Notes: generated by a model from the letters alone, not told the origin. A DNA stretch of 33,227 nt from a virus (IMGVR_UViG_3300008629_000016:1-33227); one strand, 5' to 3'. Positions 24,153-32,287 are shown, numbered from the stretch's first letter. Made by a program: numbers and translations.

Positions 24153-24908
24153 ATGGCGAGCAACTACCCCAGCTCGCTCGACACGGCGACGCAGCAGCCG
24201 TCGCCGTCGGCCACCGACGAGATGGACGACGCCGGCCTCGAGCACGATCTTGTCCACTCGAATGCGTCGGAGGCCCTCCTCGCCCTTGAGGCGAAGCTAG
24301 GCGTCGGCGCTACGACCGCTGCGGCTGCGTCGACGGACGAGATCCTCGTCAAGCAGTCCGATGGCGACACCGAGTGGGTGACGAATCCGGCGAAGACGTC
24401 TGCTGCGACGGCGTCGGCCGATGGCTACATGACGTCGGCGTACGCCTCGAAGCTGGACGGCATCGAGGCGTCAGCAACTGCCGATCAGACGGCGGCCGAC
24501 ATTCGGGGCCTCGGCTTCTTCGATACCTCGAATGACGGGGCCAGCTCCGGGTTGGATGCGGACCTGTTGGACGGTCAGCACGGGTCGTACTACGCCCCGG
24601 CTACCCCGGCAATCAGCTCTCAGACGGCCTCGTACACCCTCGTTATCGGCGACGCTGGTGATGTCGTCGAGGTATCGAACGGGTCAGCGAACACGGTGAC
24701 GGTCCCGCCGAACTCGTCGGTGGCGTTCCCGGTAGGGACTCAGATCGTCGTGGTTCAACAGGGTGCTGGCGCAACAACGATCGCTGCTGGTGCCGGGGTG
24801 ACGCTCCGGTCGAAGGATTCGAACCTGTCGATTGACGGCCAGTACGCATCGGTGGCTCTCGTGAAGAGGGCGACCGATGAGTGGTACGTCATCGGCGCTC
24901 TGGCCTGA
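24153..24908 (+). CDS. Putative tail fibre protein
   Basis: This 251-residue protein has typical fibre motifs. These are 'MTSAYASKLDGIEASATADQTAADI' near residues 92-116, 'LDADLLDGQHGSYYAP' near 130-145, and a C-terminal strand-rich knob with alternating small residues (TVTVPPNSSVAFPVGTQIVVVQQGAGATTIAAGAGVTL... ending DEWYVIGALA). Such domains trimerise and carry host-binding tips. It begins one base after the preceding stop and is coupled to the Gly-rich gene by TGATG. It probably attaches at the particle vertex or tail through its N-terminus. Attachment and receptor are unknown. Confidence 0.75.
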   Translation: MASNYPSSLDTATQQPSPSATDEMDDAGLEHDLVHSNASEALLALEAKLGVGATTAAAASTDEILVKQSDGDTEWVTNPAKTSAATASADGYMTSAYASKLDGIEASATADQTAADIRGLGFFDTSNDGASSGLDADLLDGQHGSYYAPATPAISSQTASYTLVIGDAGDVVEVSNGSANTVTVPPNSSVAFPVGTQIVVVQQGAGATTIAAGAGVTLRSKDSNLSIDGQYASVALVKRATDEWYVIGALA

Positions 24909-25783
24909 TGATCAGCCCGGCGCTGCTGGGCGCTATCGCCAGCTCTGCGGGCGGGTTCGCCTATTCAACGACGGGTTCCCCTTCAACGGGAACTGACGGC
25001 AGTTACACATGGTTGAAGTGGACTGGTTCAGGGTCGTTGACGATTGCGGCGTTGCCTGATGGCGGGTTGAACGCTGATGTGTTGATTGTCGCTGGTGGCG
25101 CTAGTGGTGGCCGACATCAGGGTGGCGGCGGTGGCGCTGGCGGTATGCAGACCGTTACGGGCGTGGCGTTGTCAGAAACGGCGTACACGATCACTGTTGG
25201 TGGCGGTGGTGCGGGCGGCAACTTTCCCGGTGTAGATGGGTCTGATTCGTCTGCGTTGGGGACGACTTCTACAGGCGGCGGTGGCGGCGGGGCGGCGCAT
25301 GGCGCTGGGTCTGCTGGCGGTTCTGGCGGCGGCGGTTCTGGATACAACCAGTCGGGTGGTGCTGGCACCAGCGGTCAGGGCAACGCTGGTGGTGATTCGT
25401 TGTCGATCAGCGGCGTGAACGCTGGTGCTGGTGGCGGCGGTAAGGCTGTTGCCGGTTTAGACCCCACGGGGACAGCCGTACCTTGCAATGGCGGTCACGG
25501 CGGCAGCGGTTCGGACAACTGGTTCGCTGGATCGTGGGCCAAGTATGCGGGCGGTGGAGGTGGTGGAGCCGATAACGATTCGGGTGGCACTTCCACTGGC
25601 GGCACGGGCGGTACTGGTGGAGGTGGCGCTGGTGCCGACGGCGACTCGGATACGCAGTCAACTCTTTATGCGGTGGCTGGCACCGCTAACACTGGTGGCG
25701 GCGGCGGTGGTGGCGGTCATTCCTACAATATTGGGGCGTCGGGCGGGTCAGGGGTCGTCGTGGTCCGCTGGCTCACCCCGTAG
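24908..25783 (+). CDS. Glycine-rich tip or adhesin-like protein
   Basis: This 291-residue protein is made mainly of Gly runs (GGGGGAGG, GGGGGGAAHG, GGSGGGGSG, GGTGGTGGGGAG). It has the framing motifs of a widespread glycine-rich phage family: 'NADVLIVAGGASGG' at the start, 'TVGGGGAGG', 'SGQGNAGG', 'GTANTGGGGGGGG', and the final 'GGSGVVVVRW'. The runs probably pack as polyglycine helices, as in adhesin tips of fibres, and the variable loops contact the receptor. Codon use differs from neighbouring genes (many GGT, GCT and TCT), so it may have a separate history or be under diversifying selection. The start ATG 24908 overlaps the previous stop. An earlier in-frame GTG lies inside the fibre gene. 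Confidence 0.8.
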   Translation: MISPALLGAIASSAGGFAYSTTGSPSTGTDGSYTWLKWTGSGSLTIAALPDGGLNADVLIVAGGASGGRHQGGGGGAGGMQTVTGVALSETAYTITVGGGGAGGNFPGVDGSDSSALGTTSTGGGGGGAAHGAGSAGGSGGGGSGYNQSGGAGTSGQGNAGGDSLSISGVNAGAGGGGKAVAGLDPTGTAVPCNGGHGGSGSDNWFAGSWAKYAGGGGGGADNDSGGTSTGGTGGTGGGGAGADGDSDTQSTLYAVAGTANTGGGGGGGGHSYNIGASGGSGVVVVRWLTP

Positions 25784-25792
25784 GAGACTGAC

Positions 25793-26146
25793 ATGGCGCA
25801 CTACGCAGAAGTCATCGACGGCCTCGTTCAGAGAGTTGTCGTCGTGTCCAACGACGTAACCGTCACCGATGGTGTGGAGTCCGAACAGGCAGGCATCGAC
25901 CTGCTGGACGAGATCATGCCGACCGATGGGGCGTGGGTGCAGACCTCCTACAACGGGTCGATTCGTCACAACTATGCCGGTATTGGTGATACATGGGACT
26001 CCGATGCTGGAGCGTTCTACAGTCCGCAGCCCTACGGGTCATGGTCGTTGGATGACGACTATCGGTGGCAGCCTCCGATCCCGATGCCCGATGACGGCAC
26101 CCTCTACAACTGGGACGAGGACACCACTACCTGGGTTGCCGCATGA
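25793..26146 (+). CDS. Small conserved phage protein (MAHYAEV...MPDDGTLYNWDE type)
   Basis: This 117-residue protein shows a pattern I recall from many aquatic phages: 'MAH.AE....VQRVVVVSN', 'WVQTSYNGSIRHNYAGIGDTWD', 'F.SPQPY.SW.LDDDYRWQPPIPMPDDG..YNWDE....W'. Its function is not established to my knowledge. Its place after fibre genes suggests a structural or fibre-associated role. AGGAG precedes ATG 25793 by seven bases. The stop overlaps the next small ORF (ATGA). This is the last gene wholly within the CGCG-free part of the window. Confidence 0.8.
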   Translation: MAHYAEVIDGLVQRVVVVSNDVTVTDGVESEQAGIDLLDEIMPTDGAWVQTSYNGSIRHNYAGIGDTWDSDAGAFYSPQPYGSWSLDDDYRWQPPIPMPDDGTLYNWDEDTTTWVAA

Positions 26147-26268
26147 ACCGTGCAGCCCGCTACGTCCACGACGCCATCCAACCCGGCGTCTCCACCTACG
26201 CAGGCTGCGCCCTCACCGCCCTCGCCCTCAAAGTCACCGCCAACCAGCGCGCCGAAAGCTGGGCGTGA
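26143..26268 (+). CDS. 41-residue small ORF (MNRAARYVHDAIQ...)
   Basis: This short frame starts in an ATGA overlap with the preceding gene and ends one base before the amidase ATG, filling the gap exactly. The middle (VSTYAGCALTALALKV) is a short hydrophobic helix, too short for a certain membrane segment. It has no known relative that I recognise. It contains the first CGCG of the window, at 26248. Translation is supported only by the fit between neighbours. It may serve mainly to couple translation to the amidase gene, which lacks a good ribosome site. Confidence 0.5.
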   Translation: MNRAARYVHDAIQPGVSTYAGCALTALALKVTANQRAESWA

Positions 26269-26269
26269 C

Positions 26270-27001
26270 ATGGACATCATCTCCCGCACCAACTGGGGCG
26301 CCAAGCGGCCCCGGTGGACGACCCGTCTCCGCAAGCCCGTAGACCACGTCTTCATCCACCACGGAGCCACCCTCCTCGCCGACCACACCCGCCCCGGCGA
26401 AACCCGAATCCTTCAGGCGTACCAGCGGTACCACTTCAGGAAAGGGTGGGCCGACATCGCGTACAACTTCGCGGTCGGCACCATGTCCGGGCACACCTAC
26501 GAACTCCGCGGATGGAACAACCGGCCCGGAGCCACCAAAGGCTGGAACCACCGGTCCTACGCCATCTGCATCATCGGCGACACGACCCGCCAGGAACTCT
26601 CAGAGACCGCCATCGAAGCGATCCGGGAACTCATCGGGCAAGGCATCAAGGCCGGGCTCATCACCCCCAACTTCGAGTTGAAGGGCCACCGCGACGTAGC
26701 CAACAAGGACTGCCCCGGTGTCCGCGCCTACGACCGGCTCGAACGGATGCGGCCCACGAACGCCGAAGCGACCCCGCCGAAACTCGCAGCGCCGCCACTC
26801 AGGCGCACCCTGCGGGTACGACGGCCAAGGATGCGTGACCCGCTGGTCCGGTTCATCCAGGTCAAGTTGAGGCAGCCCGTCAACGGCGTGTACGACCAGC
26901 AGACGGCGTGGCATGTCGGCCTGTTCCAGTTGCAGAACGGGTTGACGGTGGACGGCGTGTACGGCCAGCGGACGCACAAGGTGATGTTCGGTGGGCGCTG
27001 A
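26270..27001 (+). CDS. Endolysin: N-acetylmuramoyl-L-alanine amidase with peptidoglycan-binding domain
   Basis: This is the lysis enzyme that cuts the bond between muramic acid and the stem peptide. Residues 1-160 are a zinc amidase of the Amidase_2/PGRP type. 'ISRTNWGAKRP' opens the domain, 'VFIHHGA' supplies the first zinc histidine (H30), 'KGWADIAYNFAVG' holds the conserved Tyr (Y65), and 'LKGHRDVANKDCPG' supplies H140 and C148. A basic Pro-rich linker (161-190) leads to a C-terminal peptidoglycan-binding repeat (190-243, 'VKLRQPVNGVYDQQTAWHVGLFQLQNGLTVDGVYGQRT'). The 243-residue length is normal for such endolysins. It has no signal peptide, so release needs a holin. The start is ATG 26270. 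An earlier in-frame start would add a Pro/Ser-rich stretch overlapping the small ORF. Confidence 0.93.
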   Translation: MDIISRTNWGAKRPRWTTRLRKPVDHVFIHHGATLLADHTRPGETRILQAYQRYHFRKGWADIAYNFAVGTMSGHTYELRGWNNRPGATKGWNHRSYAICIIGDTTRQELSETAIEAIRELIGQGIKAGLITPNFELKGHRDVANKDCPGVRAYDRLERMRPTNAEATPPKLAAPPLRRTLRVRRPRMRDPLVRFIQVKLRQPVNGVYDQQTAWHVGLFQLQNGLTVDGVYGQRTHKVMFGGR

Positions 27002-27239
27002 ATTGGTTGGCGCTCTCGGCGTTGTCGGGGCGGCGTGTGTCACCGGGTTCTTCGGTGTAGCACTACGCCGCCTCAACCGCGACAACACCGACCAGCACGA
27101 CCGGTCCATGAACAAACTCGACTACCTGACTGGCCGGGTCGAAGGCGTCTCCGACGACGTGACCGGCCTGACCGTGTGGACCCGCGTCCACGACGAGAAG
27201 CATCGTCTGATCGAGGAACGTGACCGTGGCGGGGCTTGA
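26991..27239 (+). CDS. Small membrane protein, possible holin
   Basis: This 82-residue protein has one N-terminal membrane helix (about residues 4-25, LVGALGVVGAACVTGFFGVAL). A charged coiled-coil-like tail follows (NRDNTDQHDRSMNKLDYLTGRVEGVSDDVTGL...). The layout resembles small DUF2746-type actinophage proteins next to endolysin genes, which are often thought to be holins or holin partners. It starts at GTG 26991, overlapping the amidase end by 11 bases, so it is probably coupled to it. A second, more typical holin occurs at 32288, so the two may work together or only one may be the true holin. Confidence 0.65.
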   Translation: MGAELVGALGVVGAACVTGFFGVALRRLNRDNTDQHDRSMNKLDYLTGRVEGVSDDVTGLTVWTRVHDEKHRLIEERDRGGA

Positions 27240-27912
27240 TTATCGCCATGCCAGCATCGACTATCGGCACGCCGGAGCCGACTACAGCGGATCGCTCGAC
27301 GCCTCAGTCGCCGCCGGGGTGGTCGCAGGTTCGGCATCGGTCCCGCCACCTGGAGTCAACGGCGATGCTGGTGTTGCTGCTGGCGTGGTCGGCGGCGTGG
27401 CTGGCGTACCTGTGGCATCGGTGGCTGCGGCGGCTGGGGCCAACGTGGCCGCTGTTGCTGGGGCCGGGGCTGTGGGGTCCGTCACCGTGGAGGCGGCGGC
27501 TGTCGCTGCTGTTTCAACGGTCGGTGGAAGCGGGGCTGTCCCCGCTGCGACCGCCTCGCAGACCGCTGAGGCCGCCCCTGACCCGGCGACCTGTACGGGG
27601 ATGGTGAACACCCCGGACCTGGTGCGCCGTGTCGTCCTCACCACTGTCGACCAGGTTCCTCCGTTGGCTCCCGGCGAACACGGATACGACGAGCTGGACA
27701 AGGAGAACCGTCTCGCCCGCTTCTACCCGACGCGGGCTCGAGGCGTGAACGTGTGGATCGCCTCCGGCGCTGTCACCACGACGCAGCCGACCGACGAATC
27801 AACGATCACCAGGTGGCTGCACGGCGGCCACGAAGGCCCCGACGATCTCACCGAAACAGAAGCCGACCTGCTTTCAGCGGCCGGTTACACGATCCATGTG
27901 GAGGCCGCCTGA
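27226..27912 (+). CDS. Ala/Val/Gly-rich hypothetical protein
   Basis: This protein of about 228 residues is not recognised. It opens with a short repeat (DYRHASIDYRHAGADY). It continues with about 100 residues of Ala, Val and Gly with few charges, and ends with a folded-looking domain (about 125-228, LVRRVVLTTVDQVPPLAPGEHGYDELDKENRL... TETEADLLSAAGYTIHVEAA). The start is GTG 27226 or GTG 27220. Both overlap the holin-like gene, and GAGGAA upstream suits either. It may be a structural protein with a flexible spacer. The low-complexity stretch could also form a fibre. It ends in TGATG with the next gene. Confidence 0.65.
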   Translation: MAGLDYRHASIDYRHAGADYSGSLDASVAAGVVAGSASVPPPGVNGDAGVAAGVVGGVAGVPVASVAAAAGANVAAVAGAGAVGSVTVEAAAVAAVSTVGGSGAVPAATASQTAEAAPDPATCTGMVNTPDLVRRVVLTTVDQVPPLAPGEHGYDELDKENRLARFYPTRARGVNVWIASGAVTTTQPTDESTITRWLHGGHEGPDDLTETEADLLSAAGYTIHVEAA

Positions 27913-28247
27913 TGGTCAAGAAGCGAGAAGACTGCACGCCGGAGGAACTCGCTGAACGAGACGCGTTCGCCGAGAAGGTTCGTTCGATCTCGTTCGCCGC
28001 GTCGGCGATGCCGTCCCGGTCGAACGCTGCCGCCGAGAAGAAGGCGTGGAAGAACATGGACGCCGACTTGGGCGCCTACAAGCGGCTCCGAGCCGACGGG
28101 GAGCAGCCGCCGGACATCACCGGGTCCGCCGAGCTCGAAGCGAAGGCCGAATCCACCCATGAGGTGACCGCTGGCCGCATCGTCCGCAACAAGAAGTCCC
28201 GCGACGAGGCCGGCAAGATCCTCGCAGAAGCGAAGGCTGATTCATGA
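27912..28247 (+). CDS. Charged helical hypothetical protein
   Basis: This 111-residue protein is rich in Lys, Glu, Ala and Asp and probably all helical (EELAERDAFAEKVRS, NAAAEKKAWKNMDADLGAYKRLRAD, SRDEAGKILAEAKADS). I recognise no domain. GGAGG lies eight bases before ATG 27912, which overlaps the preceding stop. A longer frame upstream in the same phase is a shadow of the previous gene. The end overlaps the adaptor-like gene by ATGA. It could be a small assembly factor for the tail genes that follow. That is position-based. Confidence 0.7.
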   Translation: MVKKREDCTPEELAERDAFAEKVRSISFAASAMPSRSNAAAEKKAWKNMDADLGAYKRLRADGEQPPDITGSAELEAKAESTHEVTAGRIVRNKKSRDEAGKILAEAKADS

Positions 28248-29128
28248 CGGCGCAAACCTGGATCGACCGGACACGGGATCTGCTGCTGTCCGGCACGGTC
28301 GAGCCGATCAACCGGTTGAACGGGGCGATCACCCAGACCGCCTCGACGTTGACCATCGAGTTCGACGCCGGACCCATCGTCGCCGGTTCCCTCATTGAGA
28401 TGGGCACCGAACTGGCGTATGTCACGTCGGTGTCCGGCACCAGTGTCGGCGTGATCCGCGGGTACGGAGGCTCCACGGCCCCGTCCGGTGGGCACACCTC
28501 AGGGACGATCATCCGTTCCAACCCGCAGTACCCGGCGCACATGATCCTCGACGCCCTCAACGACGACCTGAACGACCTGTCCGCTCAGGGCTTGTTCCAG
28601 GTGAAGACGAAGACGTTCTCGTTCTCGTCCGGCACCGACGGGTACGACCTCGCATCCGACGCTCTCGGCGTGCATCGGGTCACGTTCACCGATCCGTCGT
28701 CGGACAAGTCTGAACCGGAGGTGCGGCGCTTCCAGTTGCGCCGCAACCGGGACACGGCGACGTTCACGTCCGGGGTGGCTCTCGTCTTACAGGACTCCCC
28801 CACGTCCGGGCAGACGGTCCGTGTCGAATACACGGCCCCGTACACGACGCTGACGGACAGCACGACGGCCCTGTCGGCGACCGGCCTGCACACTGAGGGC
28901 TACGACCTGCCGCCGTTGGGGGCAGCGTTGGCGCTCATGTCGTTCAAGCCGATTGCCCGAGAGTCGGTGACGCACCAGTCGCCGATGCGGCGCGCCGACG
29001 AGGTGCCGTCCGGGGCGATCTCAGCGTCCATGCGTGACCTGCGGTTCCGCCGGCAGCAGCGCCTCGAGGCCGAAGCGGGCCGCCTCGCGAAGATGTACCC
29101 GACCCAGTGGGTGAGGTCCGGCAAGTAG
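28244..29128 (+). CDS. Putative tail adaptor/connector protein
   Basis: This 294-residue protein starts with a helix (TWIDRTRDLLLSG). A beta domain follows (STLTIEFDAGPIVAGSLIEMGTELAYVTSVSG) with a 'VIRGYGGSTAPSGGHTSGT' motif around residues 70-88 that I recall from many phage connector-region proteins. The middle is helical (MILDALNDDLNDLSAQGLF), a beta part comes after it, and the C-terminus is basic and helical (SMRDLRFRRQQRLEAEAGRLAKMYP). Position directly before a beta-propeller-like tail protein resembles the adaptor and nozzle pair of short-tailed phages. This is inference from order, without a sequence match to known adaptors. It is coupled upstream by ATGA, and the next gene begins at the base after its stop. 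Confidence 0.6.
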   Translation: MTAQTWIDRTRDLLLSGTVEPINRLNGAITQTASTLTIEFDAGPIVAGSLIEMGTELAYVTSVSGTSVGVIRGYGGSTAPSGGHTSGTIIRSNPQYPAHMILDALNDDLNDLSAQGLFQVKTKTFSFSSGTDGYDLASDALGVHRVTFTDPSSDKSEPEVRRFQLRRNRDTATFTSGVALVLQDSPTSGQTVRVEYTAPYTTLTDSTTALSATGLHTEGYDLPPLGAALALMSFKPIARESVTHQSPMRRADEVPSGAISASMRDLRFRRQQRLEAEAGRLAKMYPTQWVRSGK

Positions 29129-31003
29129 ATGTCCACCGGCCACCGCTTCGACGTGTCCATCAACGGGCGCGGATACCAGGTCGATTACGGCCAGTATCGG
29201 CGTCGGACACTGCCTGCCCTCAAGGAGCAGCGCGACACGTCGGACGATGTCGGTGAGAACACCCTGTCGAACGTCGGGCAGTGGGTCCGGTCGCAGACGG
29301 ACTGGTCGCATGGTGCCGGCCAGCGGCACTACGACCTCGCTGGCTCGGATCGGGCCCGGTTCGATTCGTCGAAGAACATCGACGTGTTCTCCACGAAGGG
29401 TGAGGTGTCGATCTGCCCGGCTATCGAAACGAAGTCGACGGGTACGAACGACAACGTGTACTGCCGGGTCGTGAACGGTGCCGCGGCGACGTTCTATTTC
29501 TCTGACGGCAACTCGATGAAGTTCGGTGACCCGAACGTGGCGTCGTACAGCCCGTCGTCGTGCGACATGGGCTATGCGATCACCGACTGGACTTCGGACG
29601 GCACGGACATCTACTGCGCTGTCGGCACGGCCGCTGCCGGTCCGAGGAAGGTGGCGGTGTCGGCCACGTCCGGTGCGGCCACTATCGGGACGTTCCAGGC
29701 CGACGTGATCGAGTACGCCAACGGGCGGCTCCTCGCGGCCGACGGGGCACGCATCGTGGAGCTCAACTCGTCTGGGACGGTCTTGACGTTCGACCAGACG
29801 CTGTCGGGTACCTGTGTGGCGATCAAGGGTGGCCCGCAGGCGATCTACGCGGCGTACAACCAGAACGGCCAGGGCGTCCTGTACGCCATCACGGTGTCCG
29901 CAACTGACGGTTCGCTTGCCTATCCGGTGCCGGCCGCTGTCCTCCCGGTCGGCGAGACGTTCTCGGGGCCGTTCTGCCTCGACACGTTCGGTGACTTGCT
30001 GGTGGCGGGCACGTCGCAGGGCTGCCGGTTCGGGCTCATCAACAGCAACGACACGAAGTCGGTGGTGTTCGGTCCGGTCATCGACGACGGTGCCGCCGCT
30101 CACGGCACACGCATTGTCGGCCGGTTCGCCTATTGGGGCACCAAGGATGGTGACACCTGGAAGGCGGACCTGACCCGTTTCAGCGGGCCGCTGCAGCCCG
30201 CCTACTCGAGGTTCCTCGCCCACGATTCGGCGTCTTACGGGGTTGTGCAATCTTGCGACATTGTGGGTGACAAAATGGTGTTCACCGACAGTCTCGGCGA
30301 GGTGTACGGAGAGGACTACGGCGGTGACCTATCTACGTCTGCGGAACTCACGGTCGGGATCGTGACGTTCGGAACGGTCGCGGCGAAGATCCTGCGGGCG
30401 GCGACGGCCCGGTGGGCGAAGGAGCAGTCGGCGGCCACGTCCGGCGACACCGACTACCGGCAGGCCAGCACCGGATACCAGGCTTCGATCAACTACCGCG
30501 GCGACGCTGCAGACGCCCCCGGTTCGGTCACGGTGACGGTCACTGACGACGCGAACGTCGCTACCGGCATGACGATCCTCGCTTCGTCCGGTGAGGTCGC
30601 CTACTCGCCGTCATCGAACGACACGTCGTCGGAGACGTTCGAGGTGAAGCTCGGGCTGGTTCGGGACGCTTCGACGACCTCGTCGGGCCCGAAGATTGAA
30701 CGCTGGTCGCTGCTGGCACGGCCGCAGCCGTCCCGCATCGAGGAAGTCATCGTGCCGCTGGTGATGCAGGGACGTGTCGCCACGTCGCATGGTGCCGGCG
30801 CTCCCGCCGGATACGAGACGAAGACGGAGTACGACCTGCTCCGCAGTCTGGTGACCGGATCGACGAGCGTCACCTATTTGGAGGGGACCAGGTCTGAGAC
30901 CGTCACGGTCGAGGACATCGAGATGCAGCCGATCCGCTACTCGGATGACGGCCGCTGGTTCGAGGGGACACTCCTATGTCGTCTGTTGACGATTCCGGCC
31001 TGA
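29129..31003 (+). CDS. Beta-propeller-like tail protein (possible nozzle/hub)
   Basis: This 624-residue, strand-rich protein begins with 'RFDVSINGRGYQVDYGQYRRRTLPALKEQRDTS' and 'GENTLSNVGQWVRSQTDWSHGAGQ', a signature I recall from actinophage minor tail proteins ('GE.SL...G.W.RS...WH.GAGQ'). Residues about 85-400 consist of repeating four-strand-like units with Gly/Asp turns and short aromatic strands (ATFYFSDGNSMKF, DIYCAVGTAA, RIVELNSSG, RFAYWGTKDGDTW), typical of a propeller. The C-terminal 100 residues form another beta domain (SRIEEVIVPLVMQGR... FEGTLLCRLLTI). It could be the tail nozzle or hub of a short-tailed phage, by analogy with the propeller-bearing tail proteins of T7 and P22. 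It might instead be a siphovirus minor tail protein. Confidence 0.75.
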   Translation: MSTGHRFDVSINGRGYQVDYGQYRRRTLPALKEQRDTSDDVGENTLSNVGQWVRSQTDWSHGAGQRHYDLAGSDRARFDSSKNIDVFSTKGEVSICPAIETKSTGTNDNVYCRVVNGAAATFYFSDGNSMKFGDPNVASYSPSSCDMGYAITDWTSDGTDIYCAVGTAAAGPRKVAVSATSGAATIGTFQADVIEYANGRLLAADGARIVELNSSGTVLTFDQTLSGTCVAIKGGPQAIYAAYNQNGQGVLYAITVSATDGSLAYPVPAAVLPVGETFSGPFCLDTFGDLLVAGTSQGCRFGLINSNDTKSVVFGPVIDDGAAAHGTRIVGRFAYWGTKDGDTWKADLTRFSGPLQPAYSRFLAHDSASYGVVQSCDIVGDKMVFTDSLGEVYGEDYGGDLSTSAELTVGIVTFGTVAAKILRAATARWAKEQSAATSGDTDYRQASTGYQASINYRGDAADAPGSVTVTVTDDANVATGMTILASSGEVAYSPSSNDTSSETFEVKLGLVRDASTTSSGPKIERWSLLARPQPSRIEEVIVPLVMQGRVATSHGAGAPAGYETKTEYDLLRSLVTGSTSVTYLEGTRSETVTVEDIEMQPIRYSDDGRWFEGTLLCRLLTIPA

Positions 31004-31236
31004 GCAACGTCGTAAGCCTGGAGAAGTACCGGGTCAGGCACGACCATCGTGCGCGGCGATCCCGGTGGGTTGACGACCTGCCGGACGACATCGTCGCTGA
31101 GATCATGGCGTCCACTGCGGGTTCAACGATCACCACTCGCTGGTTGCGTGAAGTTCACGGCTACCAGGACGCCACTGTGAACCGGGTGGCTGCTCTTATC
31201 CGCGACCGTATGGATGCCGGTGAGCGACCTCGATGA
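30976..31236 (+). CDS. Small HTH-like DNA-binding protein
   Basis: This 86-residue basic protein overlaps the end of the tail gene by 28 bases. After a basic N-terminus (LEKYRVRHDHRARRSRWVDDLPDD) come three short helices (IVAEIMASTAGS, ITTRWLREVHGY, ATVNRVAALIRDRMDAG). Their 'WLREVHGYQDATVNRV' part resembles the winged or simple HTH of small phage proteins often found next to a metallophosphoesterase gene. It has a GAGGGG purine stretch upstream of ATG 30976. The DNA target is unknown. Because no separate small terminase was seen elsewhere, that role cannot be excluded. Confidence 0.65.
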   Translation: MSSVDDSGLSNVVSLEKYRVRHDHRARRSRWVDDLPDDIVAEIMASTAGSTITTRWLREVHGYQDATVNRVAALIRDRMDAGERPR

Positions 31237-32287
31237 TTTCGCCGACAAGGCGTTGCTGTTGGATCGGCTCACCCGTGTGGAGAAGCAGGCCGCGAAGGCG
31301 AAGGCCGAGTTGCGGCTGTCTCGCAAGCAGACCGACCAGGTTGTTGGGGAGCGTGATCTTCTCGCAGCCAGGGTGGCTGCCTACGAGGTCGCGGCTGGTG
31401 CGACGCCTCCACGTTGGCTGACTCCGAAGAAGCCGAAGAAGTCGGCGGCGACCGTCGTCGCGATGATGTCCGACCTTCATCTGGACGAGGTCGTGAACCC
31501 GGACGAGATCGGCGCGGTGAACGCTTACGACCGCCGTATCGCCGAGATGCGCCTGCGACGCTTCTGCGACGCCACCATCGACCTTGCTGCTAACTACATC
31601 GCCGGGGTGGACATCGACGGCCTGTGCCTGTTGTGGGGCGGCGACATGGTGTCCGGTGACATCCACTCAGAGTTGGCCCAATCCAACGAGGGCGTGTCCG
31701 GTATCGACACCTGTGTGCATTGGTCGCCGATCCTCGCGTCGTGCGTGGCGACCCTCGCTGACCATTTCGGCAAGGTGCATGTGTCGTGCGTGGTCGGCAA
31801 CCACGGCCGCCAGTCGCACAAGCCCCGCATGAAGGGCCGCGTGAAGGACAACCTCGATTTCCTGCTGGCGACGATGACCGCCAACCAGCTCGCCGCCGAC
31901 GACCGGATCACCTGGGACATCCCCGAGAGCGCCGACTGCCTCGTCGAGGTGTACGACACGAAGATCCTGCTCACCCACGGCGACCAGATCCGTGGCGGTG
32001 CCGGCGGCGTCGGCGGCCTGATGGCCCCGGTCCTACGGATGATCGCGAAGAAGAAGGTCAATCAGCCGTTCGACGTGATGGCGTTCGGCCACTTCCACCA
32101 ACAGATCCTCGCCCCCGATCAGGGCGTGTTCGCGTGCGGGTCGTCCAAAGGCGTGGACGAGTTCTCCAGGATTTTCAACTTCCCGGACTGCGACCCGTTG
32201 CAGGCGTTCGCTGTCGTGACCCCGACCCGCGGGTTCACGTTCACCGCCCCGATCTTCGTCGGGGACCGAAAGAAAGAAGGATGGTAG
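31214..32287 (+). CDS. Metallophosphoesterase (calcineurin-like)
   Basis: This 357-residue enzyme hydrolyses phosphoester bonds with two metal ions. All family motifs are present in order: SDLH (D87, H89), GGDMVSGD (D144), GNHGR (N196, H197), LLTHGD (H255) and GHFH (H293, H295). Residues 1-60 form a charged coiled coil (LLLDRLTRVEKQAAKAKAELRLSRKQTDQVV) not part of the catalytic fold. Phage members may act on DNA or nucleotides, but the substrate cannot be told from the sequence. ATG 31214 overlaps the HTH gene by 23 bases. GTG 31220 is an alternative start. The next gene follows directly after the stop. Confidence 0.9.
   Translation: MPVSDLDDFADKALLLDRLTRVEKQAAKAKAELRLSRKQTDQVVGERDLLAARVAAYEVAAGATPPRWLTPKKPKKSAATVVAMMSDLHLDEVVNPDEIGAVNAYDRRIAEMRLRRFCDATIDLAANYIAGVDIDGLCLLWGGDMVSGDIHSELAQSNEGVSGIDTCVHWSPILASCVATLADHFGKVHVSCVVGNHGRQSHKPRMKGRVKDNLDFLLATMTANQLAADDRITWDIPESADCLVEVYDTKILLTHGDQIRGGAGGVGGLMAPVLRMIAKKKVNQPFDVMAFGHFHQQILAPDQGVFACGSSKGVDEFSRIFNFPDCDPLQAFAVVTPTRGFTFTAPIFVGDRKKEGW

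Noticed and set aside
27365-27607. Embedded hydrophobic frame (MLVLLLAWSAAWLAYLWH...) inside the Ala-rich gene
   Set aside because: It looks like a membrane lysis protein, but Ala/Val/Gly codon runs read in this shifted frame automatically give Leu and Trp. It has no ribosome site.
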